A stretch of 64,000 nt of DNA from Arcicella rosea (GTDB taxonomy: Bacteria > Bacteroidota > Bacteroidia > Cytophagales > Spirosomataceae). The stretch spans positions 1 to 64,000 of the forward strand of contig NZ_JACHKT010000024.1 in assembly GCF_014204325.1 (NCBI RefSeq). The letters run 5' to 3'. The position numbers were made by a program, and so were the translations under genes. Shown in pieces: positions 44,532 through 54,473 of this stretch. The notes below the pieces were generated by a model. That model ran no database searches. It was not told the origin of the DNA and worked only from the letters and a program-made list of their open reading frames with translations. Position 1 is the stretch's first letter; the number at the start of each line of letters is the position of its first letter.

Positions 44532-45752
44532 TTACATATTTTTCCCAGCAACGAAACCCGTTGTCCAAGCTGATTGAAAGTTAAAACCGCCTGTTACAGC
44601 GTCAATGTCTAAAATCTCACCTGCAAAAAATAGATTTTTGATAAATTTACTTTCCATTGTTAGTGGATTTACTTCCGTTAAATCAATACCTCCGCAAGTA
44701 ACAAATTCCTCTTTGAAAGTGGTTTTCCCTTTTACTTTTTGTGGACAATTCAGCAAGTTTTCAATCAATTTATTAGTTGATTTATTCGAAATATCAATCC
44801 ATCGTATTGTTTCATCAATTTCAGCCAGTTCACAAAATTTCTTCCAAAGTCTTGAAGGCAAAGTAAATTGAGGATTCGATTGAATAAGTTTTTTAGGACT
44901 TACTTTCTTTTGCAAAGTAAAATTTTCTCTGACTTGATTTTCAGAAAATTCAGGAATCCAATTAATTAGTGCTGTAAAATCATAATTTGCATCCGCTAAC
45001 TCTCTTGCTCCCCAAGCAGAAAGTTTCAAAATAGCTGGACCAGAAAAACCCCAATGTGTTATCAATAAAGCCCCTTCTTGCACAATTTTCTTTCCTGCAA
45101 TTCTAACTGAAGCGTGCTGAACACTAACGCCAGACAATTCTGTAAAAAGTGAATCTGGCACATTAAAAGTAAACAATGAAGGAACAGGTTCAATGATTTG
45201 GTGCCCTAAATCTGCCAACCATTGATAAGCCGATTTTTGTGGATTTCCTCCTGTCGTAATCAACAAAGCGTCACAATCTAACTTTTCTTCGCTCAAAAGC
45301 TGAACGCCAATTACTTTATTTTCATTTGTTAAAACAGATTTAACACCCGCAGAAGTAATGATTTTTACGCCTAAATCTTTCGCCTTTTTCTCTAAACAAA
45401 CAGCAATCGTTTCAGAACTATCCGTATCTGGAAACATTCTACCGTCAGCTTCAGTCTTTAAAGTAACTCCTTGTTTTTCAAACCATTCAACCGTATTTTT
45501 TGCATTAAATTGATTAAACAAGTTTCTCAGAAAGCTCCCTCCTCTTGGATAAAACTTAGATAGCTGTTTATTATCAAAGCAGGCATGAGTAACATTACAA
45601 CGCCCACCACCAGAGATACGAACTTTGTTTAAAACCGTTCTATTCTTTTCTAAAAGTATTATTTTCGCAGTAGGATTACTTTCAGCAGCAGATATTGCTC
45701 CGAAATATCCCGCAGCACCAGCACCGATTATAATTATATTTTTTTGAGACAT
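44532..45752 (-). CDS. NAD(P)/FAD-dependent oxidoreductase (YhiN/HI0933 family)
   Basis: A 406-residue HI0933-like flavoprotein. The N-terminal dinucleotide-binding motif GAGAAGYFGAISAAES is followed by ISGGGRCNVTH, a hallmark of the family. The central part includes LLITTGGNPQKSAY and ITHWGFSGPAILKLSAWGA. The C-terminal FAGEILDIDAVTGGFNFQSAWTTG binds FAD. Family enzymes may act on flavin or tRNA-linked substrates, but the reaction is not established. It is probably co-transcribed with the PNP gene. Confidence 0.92.
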   Translation of the reverse strand: MSQKNIIIIGAGAAGYFGAISAAESNPTAKIILLEKNRTVLNKVRISGGGRCNVTHACFDNKQLSKFYPRGGSFLRNLFNQFNAKNTVEWFEKQGVTLKTEADGRMFPDTDSSETIAVCLEKKAKDLGVKIITSAGVKSVLTNENKVIGVQLLSEEKLDCDALLITTGGNPQKSAYQWLADLGHQIIEPVPSLFTFNVPDSLFTELSGVSVQHASVRIAGKKIVQEGALLITHWGFSGPAILKLSAWGARELADANYDFTALINWIPEFSENQVRENFTLQKKVSPKKLIQSNPQFTLPSRLWKKFCELAEIDETIRWIDISNKSTNKLIENLLNCPQKVKGKTTFKEEFVTCGGIDLTEVNPLTMESKFIKNLFFAGEILDIDAVTGGFNFQSAWTTGFVAGKNM

Positions 45753-45887
45753 TGATTAGTTTATCGAAGCCGTATTTGTTTACTTGCTCGAAAAGTAAAA
45801 TTACGAAAAATGTTCTCTGAATTTTAATTTGAACATTTTCTAACACAATTATCATTAAAAGTGTGTGTGTTACACAACTTCGAAATC

Positions 45888-46865
45888 ATGGGCAAAATCA
45901 AATTTTTAGCTTTTCTACTATTACTTGGTATTATTTTATATTACTGGGGCAAACCTTCGCCGATGAAATCTTTGCAAAATGATTTAGCAAATATTGGTAG
46001 TCAGAAAAAAAGTAAAGAAAAAGAAGCCTTAAACCAAGAAGAAGAAACAACAATTGAAGAGGAAACTAGCAGCTTTACAGATGATGTTTCTAAGAAAATT
46101 AAAGAAAAAGTAGAAAGCTCTGTTTTAGAAACAATCCAAGAAAAGGTTTTCGGGAATTCGAATAAACATGAAGGAAATAGCGACGGAGGAACTTTGGATG
46201 ATTATATTCCATACTTCAAAAACAATACTGAAATCGTTAGGCATAAAGCTTTTATTTTAAATTATCGTGAAGAATATGAGCAAGCGTCATGGGTTTTACA
46301 TCGCTTAGAAAAAGAGGCCGTGGATGGTCGTGAGGCTCGTTCTAATGAATTCATTGAAGACCCTTTGGTTGAAACAGGTTCAGCCCATACTCGTGATTAT
46401 TCTCGTTCTGGTTATGACCGTGGGCATTTATGTCCAGCAGCAGACTTCAAACATGACAAGGAATTGCAAGACGAAACCTTCTATATGTCGAACATGTCCC
46501 CACAGAACCCTGATTTTAATAGAGGAATTTGGAGTAATTTAGAAGATAAAATCCGCCATTGGGTTATTAACAGAAAACAATTGATTATTGTGACTGGTCC
46601 AGTTTTGAAAAAAGGTTTGCAAACTATCGGAAAAAGTAATTTGATAGCAGTTCCAAAATCATTTTACAAAATTGTTTACGACCCAAGTACCGAAGAAGCT
46701 ATCGCATTTATAATTCCGAACGAAGGTTCAACGAAATCAATTAAATCTTTCGCAGTTAGTATTAATGCCATTGAAAAACTTACTTCAATTGATTTTTTCG
46801 CAAAATTACCCGATGATTTGGAGCAAAAAATAGAAACTAATGTTAAAATTGAGGATTGGTTTTGA
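45888..46865 (+). CDS. DNA/RNA non-specific endonuclease (NucA family)
   Basis: A 325-residue protein with an N-terminal membrane helix/signal anchor (residues 4-21), a charged, coiled-coil-like linker (about 30-95) and a NUC domain. The catalytic motif is YDRGHLCPAADF (His near residue 180), with NMSPQNPDFNRGIW carrying the Mg-binding Asn and WIV-type strand after it. The anchor and linker would place the nuclease outside the inner membrane, for nutrient DNA degradation or defence. I used ATG 45888 since the upstream GTG adds a stretch without function. Monocistronic. Confidence 0.88.
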   Translation: MGKIKFLAFLLLLGIILYYWGKPSPMKSLQNDLANIGSQKKSKEKEALNQEEETTIEEETSSFTDDVSKKIKEKVESSVLETIQEKVFGNSNKHEGNSDGGTLDDYIPYFKNNTEIVRHKAFILNYREEYEQASWVLHRLEKEAVDGREARSNEFIEDPLVETGSAHTRDYSRSGYDRGHLCPAADFKHDKELQDETFYMSNMSPQNPDFNRGIWSNLEDKIRHWVINRKQLIIVTGPVLKKGLQTIGKSNLIAVPKSFYKIVYDPSTEEAIAFIIPNEGSTKSIKSFAVSINAIEKLTSIDFFAKLPDDLEQKIETNVKIEDWF

Positions 46866-47086
46866 GCAACTTACTTGATAAAGAAGATATTTCATTTCTG
46901 TTCAGCGATAATGTCGTAACTTTATTTTCAAGTATATTATCTTTTATTCTAAACTGATAAGCATCATTTATGATAAAATAATGTATTAGACAAAGTTTGT
47001 TAATTAATAAAGCGTACCTATTTTCACATATTTATTTAAACCTATCAACTTCATCAGACAAATTTTGGCTTAATTTTTAAGAAATT

Positions 47087-48064
47087 ATGACTTTAGCATT
47101 TACCATTTGTTCCATAAATTACCTTGCACAAGCACAGACTTTAGGGCAGTCTCTCCAAAAAACTAATCCTGATATTGAATATGTAATTGGTTTAGTTGAC
47201 AGACTTGACCAAGTTACTTTAGATGCTGATAAAATTCCTCCTTTTCAACTTTTAGAAATTGACAAAATCGGTATTAATTGTTTCGATGAAATGTGTGAAA
47301 ACTATGACATTACAGAACTCAATACGGCTGTAAAACCCTTTTTTTTTGATTACTTTTTTAAAAACAGGAAAGACCTTCAAAACGTTATTTATTTTGATCC
47401 AGACATCATTGTTTATCAAAAACTGAGTAGATTAACTGAGAGCCTTGCTGAAAAAAGTATCGTAATTACTCCACATATTTCTTCTCCGATTCTCGACGAT
47501 TTTGACACAAAAGAAATCGCTCATTTGAATACAGGAATTTATAATCTAGGATTTATAGGAGTTGGAAGAAGCGAAGAAAGCTTACAAATGATTGATTGGT
47601 GGAAAGAACGCCTCAAAAATGATTGTAGAATAGATTTGTGCAATGGTTTATTTGTGGATCAACACTGGATAAATTTTGTGCCTATTTTCTATAAAAATTC
47701 AGTATTGATTGAAAAACACCCAGGCTATAATGTGGCATATTGGAATCTTCATGAAAGACAAATCACCAAACAAGGAGATACTTTTTACAGTAACCATGAA
47801 CCGATTTTGTTTTTTCATTACAGTGGCTATCAACTTAGTAAACCCGACAATGTTTCTAAATATCAAGATCGTTCAACCTTTGAAAACAGACCAGACATTA
47901 TTGAATTATTTAAAGATTATGCACAAAAATTAAAAGATAATTTTAATAATTATTATATTTTAATTCCTTGTTTTTATATTAAACCGCCCAAAGTAAAAAG
48001 GTATAAAAGAGTTCGAAAAGCTTTACAACTTCCATTTAGAAAAGTACTGACCTTGATTGATTAA
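47087..48064 (+). CDS. Glycosyltransferase (GT8-like, nucleotide-sugar transferase)
   Basis: A 325-residue GT-A-fold transferase. It begins TLAFTICSINYLAQAQTLGQSL, has the manganese/nucleotide region in VIYFDPDIIVYQKL near residue 105, and then LNTGIYNLGFIGVGRSEESL and DQHWINFVPIFY. This is the layout of GT8 or similar enzymes. Donor and acceptor are unknown. It starts the surface-polysaccharide locus and precedes the GT9 gene by 57 bases. Confidence 0.8.
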   Translation: MTLAFTICSINYLAQAQTLGQSLQKTNPDIEYVIGLVDRLDQVTLDADKIPPFQLLEIDKIGINCFDEMCENYDITELNTAVKPFFFDYFFKNRKDLQNVIYFDPDIIVYQKLSRLTESLAEKSIVITPHISSPILDDFDTKEIAHLNTGIYNLGFIGVGRSEESLQMIDWWKERLKNDCRIDLCNGLFVDQHWINFVPIFYKNSVLIEKHPGYNVAYWNLHERQITKQGDTFYSNHEPILFFHYSGYQLSKPDNVSKYQDRSTFENRPDIIELFKDYAQKLKDNFNNYYILIPCFYIKPPKVKRYKRVRKALQLPFRKVLTLID

Positions 48065-48121
48065 CTAATAGTAGTTTTTTGTATAACCTGTTTTTTTTAT
48101 ACAAGAAAGTGTTTAAAGATT

Positions 48122-49288
48122 ATGCTAAAAAGAGAATATTGCGGAAATAGACCAACAAAACTTCGACTAAGAGTATTAGATATCTTTGTTGATTTTATTG
48201 TTTTTATCTTCCGAAAACATAAAAATAAAGCGTTCATATTACCTGAAAGAATTTTACTTTTCAACTTTGGGCATCTTGGCGATATGCTGATGATGGGCTA
48301 CATGGTAGATGCTTTCAAGAAAAAGTATCCTAATGTTGAAATTCATATTGTAGCAGGAAGTTGGTGTAAAAATTTAATTGTAAACAATCCTTTATACGAC
48401 AGCGTTTTTTTTATCAACCACTACAGAACAAACAGAAGTAATCTATCGCTTTTTGCTAAAATAAAATTGTATGTTATTGATATTAAAGACTTTTTAACAA
48501 CACATAAATCATTACATTATACTCATTCTTTCGATTTTAGGTATTCAGGTTATAATGCTAATATGCTTTTACCATTTTTAAATGCTGACCAAAAAATAGG
48601 TTTTGGTACAAGAGGAATGGGCAGTTTGTTGGATATTGAGTATTATATGCTTCCAACGCCATTTCACGCTGTTGACCAGCAGATACAAAGTTTAAGAAGT
48701 TTAGGAATTGAACAGACTAGCAAAGACATCATTCCAATTCTTTCAATGGAGCTTGATGAAAATAAGAATTTCAATATTAGTGGAGAGTATTTTATCTTAT
48801 TTCCAGAAGCTGGAACGAAGAATAGAATGTTCTCTAATAATTTTTGGATTTTCTTGATTGGCTATCTTTTGAATAGAAAATCTGAAGCGAAAGTAATGAT
48901 TTGCGGGGTTACAGAATATTCAACTAAATTAAGAATGGAACTTGAAAAAAAACATCCTGAAAAAATTATTGATGCCGTTGGAAAAGTTTCAATCCCACAA
49001 ATGATTCCTATTTTACAAAAAGCAGCTGGAGCTTTGACACTTGATTCATTTCCTGCTCACATTTCCTCAACATTAACTTCTACACTTTGCCTTTTTAAAG
49101 AAGGTACTGGACTTGAGTACTTTCCAATTAATGCAAAACCCACTTACATTATTCATGATCATAAATATTCAAAAAGTATTACTTCGTTCAGAGAACAAAT
49201 GAAGATTCAATATATCCCTTCTTTAGATGAGCTAAGTTTACCAAAAGTAGCAACCTTGGCGATGAACGAGTTGTTTAACTTGAAGTAA
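48122..49288 (+). CDS. Glycosyltransferase family 9 (heptosyltransferase-like)
   Basis: A 388-residue GT-B enzyme of the heptosyltransferase family. The N-terminal FNFGHLGDMLMMGYMVDAFKKKYPN is the acceptor-loop GXXGD motif; VEIHIVAG and NNPLYDSVFFI follow. The C-terminal YFILFPEAGTKNRMFSNNFW and LTLDSFPAHI give the donor site (SKXWPXXXF-like and DSXXXH-like). Likely adds heptose or another sugar to a lipopolysaccharide-type core. Same direction as the GT8-like gene. Confidence 0.82.
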   Translation: MLKREYCGNRPTKLRLRVLDIFVDFIVFIFRKHKNKAFILPERILLFNFGHLGDMLMMGYMVDAFKKKYPNVEIHIVAGSWCKNLIVNNPLYDSVFFINHYRTNRSNLSLFAKIKLYVIDIKDFLTTHKSLHYTHSFDFRYSGYNANMLLPFLNADQKIGFGTRGMGSLLDIEYYMLPTPFHAVDQQIQSLRSLGIEQTSKDIIPILSMELDENKNFNISGEYFILFPEAGTKNRMFSNNFWIFLIGYLLNRKSEAKVMICGVTEYSTKLRMELEKKHPEKIIDAVGKVSIPQMIPILQKAAGALTLDSFPAHISSTLTSTLCLFKEGTGLEYFPINAKPTYIIHDHKYSKSITSFREQMKIQYIPSLDELSLPKVATLAMNELFNLK

Positions 49289-49495
49289 AATTATGTATTG
49301 AACATAAATTCTCTCCAATTTGTCTATAATTCTGTATTGAATAAAACTAATTTATCAAAACGACTAAATTCGGCATCCTTTTTGTAATCATTAATTCGAT
49401 AATAAATATAGGTTTTAAACGTATTATTTTCAGCGTTGAACATTACTAATAACATCTACTATAAATTGTTTTTATTTAGTTATAGCTTTTTTCGA

Positions 49496-50581
49496 ATGGA
49501 TACCAAAATCATGACAAATACTTCTGAATTAAATGAGTCTGATAAAACTTATCGAGCTTTGGAGAGTGCCATTTTGAAAATACAACGATTCACTAATAAG
49601 CTCGCCAAGAAATCAAATCCGAGCCATGAACTTCAAGCTTTCTGGGAACTGGGAGACCTTTCTTTGATGAATTGGATAAGTGATACTCATTGTTACATTA
49701 GTAGAAAAGGACAGAAATTACAGTTTTTGGCAAAGCCTTCAAAGTTAGAAATTATCAGTTTTCATCTTGAAGAAGGCGATAAACTTTTAATTTGTGGAGA
49801 TTCACTAAGGAAGAAAATATCAGATAACGAAATTGATGAAATTCTTCAAAATAGTACTGGGGTTAAAGATTCTTGCTTGAATTTATTAAAAATAGCGAAT
49901 ATTGATACTCCATATAATGTTTACAATGTACACAATGTTGTAGTTTTAGAAGTTATTGATCAACAAAAAATAATTACACCAATCATTTCCGACGAGAATA
50001 ATCCTTTTATCACCAAATCAAATGATAAATACTTATTTATTCCCATTATTATATTAGGCATTGGTTTATTAGCTTATTCTTACGGTAAAAAAAACACATT
50101 TGATATTTCTGGTATTTTCAATCGTCAGGCAAATCAAGTAGCTGTTGAAAATGATAGTATTGGTATCATCAAAAAAGATTCTCTTACTCCTTTTCAGTCT
50201 AATCAAGCTAGCGATAATTCGTTTGAAAATAATCCTGTAGAAGAAAATATTGAAAGCAATAGTTCTTTTGACGAGCCTAAAACAAAACCAATTACTAGTA
50301 AAGTAGAACCTTCAAATTCAGATTTCTCGAATACTGAACCTACAAAATCACCTCAAAAAACGGAGAAAAAAAACATTACTTTTAGCCCACAGAAAGAAGA
50401 ACAAAATTATCATGCTCTGATAGAGCAAAAAGATAAATGGATAAGTATTAGAAGAGACTTACAAGATAAACATAATAATGGAGATTCTTCGGTGAGTGAA
50501 CAATTAGACAATAGTAAGAAAGTCATTCAAAGAATTGAACAAAAACTGCAAGAAAGCTCAAGAAGAATGAACAAAAACTAA
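49496..50581 (+). CDS. Membrane protein with degenerate PP2C-like phosphatase domain
   Basis: A 361-residue protein (ATG 49496; a TTG at 49436 is possible). Residues 20-155 resemble the C-terminal two-thirds of a PP2C/SpoIIE phosphatase: ISDTHCYISRKGQKLQFL matches the GDSRxYL strand, EEGDKLLICGDSLRKKISDNEI matches GDxLLLCSDGLxxxLSDEEI, and NVHNVVVLEV matches DNITVVVVxV. The first metal-binding motif (DGXGG) is absent and DN has become HN, so the enzyme is probably inactive. A membrane helix follows (179-197), then a Ser/Asn/Glu-rich 100-residue region and a C-terminal coiled coil. It overlaps the wecA-like gene by 4 bases at the stop codons. Confidence 0.65.
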   Translation: MDTKIMTNTSELNESDKTYRALESAILKIQRFTNKLAKKSNPSHELQAFWELGDLSLMNWISDTHCYISRKGQKLQFLAKPSKLEIISFHLEEGDKLLICGDSLRKKISDNEIDEILQNSTGVKDSCLNLLKIANIDTPYNVYNVHNVVVLEVIDQQKIITPIISDENNPFITKSNDKYLFIPIIILGIGLLAYSYGKKNTFDISGIFNRQANQVAVENDSIGIIKKDSLTPFQSNQASDNSFENNPVEENIESNSSFDEPKTKPITSKVEPSNSDFSNTEPTKSPQKTEKKNITFSPQKEEQNYHALIEQKDKWISIRRDLQDKHNNGDSSVSEQLDNSKKVIQRIEQKLQESSRRMNKN

Positions 50582-51750
50582 GCTTTGATTGCTTCTTGAT
50601 TGATTGTTTGAACTTTCTTTTTGGGAGTTTTATTGGTCTTTACTTCTTTAGTTGATTTCTGTAACTGTTTTTCATTATTTTTTTTTAATAAATGTGCAAC
50701 AAACATATACAGTCCGAACAAAGCACACAATAAGTAAAGTGAAGTAGTATTTTCTGCTTTTCTGCTAATGAAAACAAATAATAAAGTAGCAATAACCGTA
50801 AAACTCCAAAGTACCAACGAAGCTTTAAAATGAGTGAGACCGCTATCAATCAACAAATGATGTAAGTGATTTCTGTCAGCTTCAAAAGGTGATTTTTTAT
50901 TTTTCAAACGGATAATAAATACTCTCAATGTATCAAAAATTGGTACAACCAACACAATAATGGCTAATATTGGTGCGGCAAAAGTACTGTTTGGGTCAAA
51001 TCTATATTGGATATTTAGCTGAATAAATCTAACTGCAAAAAGGGCTAACACAAATCCAACAATCAAAGAACCAGTATCTCCCATAAAGATTTTAGAGGTT
51101 TGGGAAAAGTTAAATCTTAGAAAACCAAGTAAAGATCCAGACATTGATGCTGCTAAACAAGCCAAAGCGTAATGTTCATTTAAGTAAAACCAAATACCGA
51201 ACAATCCTCCAGCTATCATTCCTATCCCGCCCATCAAACCGTCAATCCCATCAATCAGGTTAACAGCATTAATCAAAGCAAGAAAAACAAAAACTGTCAG
51301 CGGTAAACTAATGATATAAGGAACGGAGTAAATACCAAAAATGCCAAAAAGGTTTTCAATGCGTAAATCTCCAAGTACAACAACTAATAACGACGCAGCA
51401 ATTTGGATATACATTTTCTTTTTAGGTGCAAGGATTAGAATATCGTCTTTTACGCCTAAAAAAAACAAAATTACGATAGCTGAAATAGAGAGATGTACTA
51501 ATTGACCTTCATCAGGATTTTCCCATAAAAAGTAACTAATTAAAGTTGAAGCAAAAACTGCAACACCACCTAAAGTTGGCGTTGCAACTTCATGAGAGCT
51601 TCTTGCTACTGGGGTAGCTACCAAATTTTTAAGTCTAGAAATATTGATGATAACAGGAATTGCAGTAATTGATGTAGCACATGCTACCACTGCAGAAACA
51701 ATGATATGGAAAAGGTTATTGTTATAAAATGTCCAAAAGAAGTTAGTCAT
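50578..51750 (-). CDS. Undecaprenyl-phosphate N-acetylhexosamine-1-phosphate transferase (WecA/TagO family)
   Basis: A 390-residue polyprenyl-phosphate transferase with about eleven helices. VNLIDGIDGLMGG and FMGDTGSLIVGF carry the Mg-binding and catalytic aspartates of the MraY/WecA family. RNHLHHLLID is the HIHH-type sugar-selectivity motif. It links a sugar-1-phosphate (likely GlcNAc) to undecaprenyl phosphate and so starts a surface glycan. A charged C-terminal tail (about 345-390) is poly-Lys and extra. It is the last gene of the locus on the minus strand, separated by 115 bases from the others. Confidence 0.92.
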   Translation of the reverse strand: MTNFFWTFYNNNLFHIIVSAVVACATSITAIPVIINISRLKNLVATPVARSSHEVATPTLGGVAVFASTLISYFLWENPDEGQLVHLSISAIVILFFLGVKDDILILAPKKKMYIQIAASLLVVVLGDLRIENLFGIFGIYSVPYIISLPLTVFVFLALINAVNLIDGIDGLMGGIGMIAGGLFGIWFYLNEHYALACLAASMSGSLLGFLRFNFSQTSKIFMGDTGSLIVGFVLALFAVRFIQLNIQYRFDPNSTFAAPILAIIVLVVPIFDTLRVFIIRLKNKKSPFEADRNHLHHLLIDSGLTHFKASLVLWSFTVIATLLFVFISRKAENTTSLYLLCALFGLYMFVAHLLKKNNEKQLQKSTKEVKTNKTPKKKVQTINQEAIKA

Positions 51751-51865
51751 CGTTGTAAATTATAAATTTCAAAATTTAGCGAAATGTGTCAGGATATATC
51801 CTAATAGGGTTAAAGTAGTACTATGCAACACAAATTACAATTAAAATATAAAAGCACCAAACGCT

Positions 51866-52420
51866 TTAGTCTGTGATATTTCTTTGTCTAACTTCTCTCG
51901 CAGGATTTCCCTGATAAATTGTATATGCCTCCATTTGCTTTGTCATTACAGAATTAACAGCTAAAACCGAATGAGATTTTGCCAATACTCCCGGACAAAC
52001 AATGGATTTGGCTCCAATCCAAACGCCATCTTCTAAATGAATAGCAGCCACTCTTAAATCAAAAGTTGTTTTTGAATAATCGTGATTTCCTGTTAGTAAC
52101 ATTGCTCCTTGCGAAATACAAACATGATTTCCTAAACTCACCATCGTTAAATTATCAATCCAAACCATTTCTCCAATCCAAACGTAATCTCCAATTGATA
52201 AAAACCAAGGATATTTAATGGTTACTTGGGGCTTAATCATTACTCCTTTTCCTATTTTAGCTCCGAATAATTTCAACATAAAAACTTTAAACGACACTGG
52301 AAAAGGAATATTAGAATTGATTACAATAGCACTCACAATATGCCAAATTGTTCTTTTAATAAAACCCCCAGGTTGATACCAAGCATTATCGTACAGAGAC
52401 AAATCTGTTGTTTTTTTCAT
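51866..52420 (-). CDS. WcaF-like colanic acid/polysaccharide acetyltransferase
   Basis: A 184-residue left-handed beta-helix acetyltransferase. Hexapeptide repeats begin at LFGAKIGKGVMIKPQVTIKYP and include IGDYVWIGEMVWIDNLTMVSLGNHVCISQGAMLLTGNHD (the histidine is catalytic) and DGVWIGAKSIVCPGV. The N-terminal helix and repeats match WcaF/NodL-type enzymes that acetylate sugar residues with acetyl-CoA. Overlaps the GT2 gene by 4 bases (start in stop), so translationally coupled. Confidence 0.88.
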   Translation of the reverse strand: MKKTTDLSLYDNAWYQPGGFIKRTIWHIVSAIVINSNIPFPVSFKVFMLKLFGAKIGKGVMIKPQVTIKYPWFLSIGDYVWIGEMVWIDNLTMVSLGNHVCISQGAMLLTGNHDYSKTTFDLRVAAIHLEDGVWIGAKSIVCPGVLAKSHSVLAVNSVMTKQMEAYTIYQGNPAREVRQRNITD

Positions 52421-53322
52421 TTCGTTAAATCTTTATTAAATTCTTCTTTGAAAAAATTTTCAATCGCTTTTTTGTCTCTTCCCACACGATGATATACTTC
52501 ATACACTTTAGCATCTACTAAAAATCTATACCAGAAGCCTTGTAAAAAATGCCAAATGAATCCTTGTTTTCCATCTAAAAAACCTAATCTGAAAATGTAG
52601 CGATAAAGAAAATAGATAATCGGACGAATGAATAATGGAATTGAAGCATATTTCACTTTCAAAAATCTAGTTCTTTGTTCTTGTGATCCAAAGAAATTTG
52701 GCTCTACTGATTCAAAGTTTCTGAAATCGTACTTAATATTCAATAAGTCAATTACTTCATTTATTGCATAAATGTTATGTTTTTGAGTCCACCAAGTAAG
52801 ATTATTTAAATTATGATCTACAAAATCATTTTTAAACTGCATTGTCAATCCACTAAACAGCTTAATATGCTCATCCATCCAACGCTGCTCACAAGTAGCC
52901 ATACCATGTCGCCATATTCTTAAAAGCCAAATTGGATAATAAGCACCATGTTTAATCCATCTATTCATAAAAAACACTCTACGTTTTATATAAATACCAT
53001 TGATGGTATTAGGTATCTTTATTAATTCATTTTTAATCTCTTCAGCTAATTCAGGTAAAACATATTCGTCTGCATCTATCCTCATATACCACTCTGTTTT
53101 AAAAGGGGTATTTTGTATGGCGAAGTTAATTTGAACAGCATGGTTAACCCAAGGCTGAAAAGTGATTTTTGCTCCAAGAGATTCTGCAATTTGAATAGTT
53201 TTGTCTGTGGAACCCGAATCAACAATAAAAATTTTATCCGTAAAAAGCAACAACGATTCGATACATCTTTTGATGTGTTTTTCTTCGTTGAAAGTAAGGA
53301 TGATGACGGAAATATCTTGCAT
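52417..53322 (-). CDS. Glycosyltransferase family 2 (WaaE/KdtX-like)
   Basis: A 301-residue GT2 enzyme: ISVIILTFNEEKHIKRCIES, IFIVDSGSTDKTIQIAESLGAKI, and the DXD-type region MRIDADEYVLPEL. The middle FMNRWIKHGAYYPIWLLRIW is characteristic of the WaaE group that extends lipopolysaccharide cores. The C-terminal part has a hydrophobic membrane-binding segment (about 225-260). It is followed 4 bases overlapping by the acetyltransferase gene, and preceded by the GT4 gene with a 6-base gap. Confidence 0.88.
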   Translation of the reverse strand: MQDISVIILTFNEEKHIKRCIESLLLFTDKIFIVDSGSTDKTIQIAESLGAKITFQPWVNHAVQINFAIQNTPFKTEWYMRIDADEYVLPELAEEIKNELIKIPNTINGIYIKRRVFFMNRWIKHGAYYPIWLLRIWRHGMATCEQRWMDEHIKLFSGLTMQFKNDFVDHNLNNLTWWTQKHNIYAINEVIDLLNIKYDFRNFESVEPNFFGSQEQRTRFLKVKYASIPLFIRPIIYFLYRYIFRLGFLDGKQGFIWHFLQGFWYRFLVDAKVYEVYHRVGRDKKAIENFFKEEFNKDLTK

Positions 53323-53328
53323 TAATTT

Positions 53329-54471
53329 TTATTTAGCAATTTTCTTAAACTCTTCAAACAAATTTTTGGCAACTAATTCTATATCATATTTTTCTTTTAC
53401 CAAAGCTTTTCCATTGTTGGCTAAAAGTTCACAATATTTTTCATCATCAAGCATTTTGGTTAATCCATTTACAATACTTTCAGAATTCAATTCTACTAAA
53501 TGAGCAGCATTACTTTCTCGAATACTTTCTCCAAAACCTACCCTATCTGATAATAAAGACGGAATTCCAGTAACTAGGGCTTCAAGTGTTGCAATCGAAA
53601 AACCTTCTGAATGTGATGGCAACACAAAAATATCGGCATCAGCAAAAGCAGCTAATTTATCTTCACCAACCAACATCCCTACCAATTTGATACTTTTTTG
53701 TAATGATTCCGTTTCAATAAATCGCTCTGTTTCGCTTAAATAACCATCGTCTGGTCCAGCCAAAACTAAAATACAATCACTCCTTTTACCAATAATTGTT
53801 TTAAAAGCTGGCAACAATAAATCTAAGCCTTTTTTAATATTTATCCTGCTTAAAAATAATATCAGTTTTTTATCTTTTGGAATATTGTACTTTTCCTTAA
53901 ATGTGCCTTTTTCTGGAAGCTTTTCGAAATTTCTTATATTCATTCCATTCGGAATAATTTTAACATTTGGATGAGCGTGCCCTAAAAAGTTTTGTAAATC
54001 ATTTTGTTCATCAAGATTATTGATTTGAATCAATTCTGTTTTATCCAAAACACTTTTCTGAAAAAGTACTCCAAAAAGTTTCTTCTTCCAATAACCATTT
54101 GCCAAAGCCCAACGGTCTAACAAACCATGAATTGTAACACATTTTGGTGTTTTAACGCCTGCTAAATACGGTGCTAAACCTGCAAAATGCCAAAGTCCGT
54201 GAATATGAATTACATCATATTCTTTTCCATGTTTTTTTATCCAAAAAAATAACTCAGGCGAAAACTCTGCCCAAAACTTTGCTAACCAATGTCTTTTACA
54301 TACAACTATTTTAGCTCCTTCAGGTAAAGCATATAACTTTTGTCCTTCAGTAATTGGCGTTAGAATAGTTACTTCAGCACCAAGTTTTATTTGCTCAACA
54401 GCATGGTCATAAATAATTTTGGGCGGGCCGCCAATGTCCCAAGAATATCCACCAATATTGAGAATTTTCAC
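53329..54471 (-). CDS. Glycosyltransferase family 4 (first of two)
   Basis: A 380-residue GT4 enzyme. It begins MKILNIGGYSWDIGGPPKII, then IHIHGLWHFAGLAPYLAG. The donor-site motifs are LFLSRINIKKGLDLLLPAF near residue 205 and FVLPSHSEGFSIATLEALVTGIPSLLS with the EX7E pair. Donor unknown. It lies 2 bases downstream of the acyltransferase gene and 6 bases upstream of the GT2 gene, in one operon. Confidence 0.88.
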   Translation of the reverse strand: MKILNIGGYSWDIGGPPKIIYDHAVEQIKLGAEVTILTPITEGQKLYALPEGAKIVVCKRHWLAKFWAEFSPELFFWIKKHGKEYDVIHIHGLWHFAGLAPYLAGVKTPKCVTIHGLLDRWALANGYWKKKLFGVLFQKSVLDKTELIQINNLDEQNDLQNFLGHAHPNVKIIPNGMNIRNFEKLPEKGTFKEKYNIPKDKKLILFLSRINIKKGLDLLLPAFKTIIGKRSDCILVLAGPDDGYLSETERFIETESLQKSIKLVGMLVGEDKLAAFADADIFVLPSHSEGFSIATLEALVTGIPSLLSDRVGFGESIRESNAAHLVELNSESIVNGLTKMLDDEKYCELLANNGKALVKEKYDIELVAKNLFEEFKKIAK

Positions 54472-54473
54472 GT

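Noticed and set aside
49436-49495. TTG start adding 20 residues to the PP2C-like protein
   Set aside because: The added stretch is Asn/Phe/Tyr-rich without counterpart in PP2C domains, and an ATG at 49496 gives a more plausible N-terminus; the choice is not certain.
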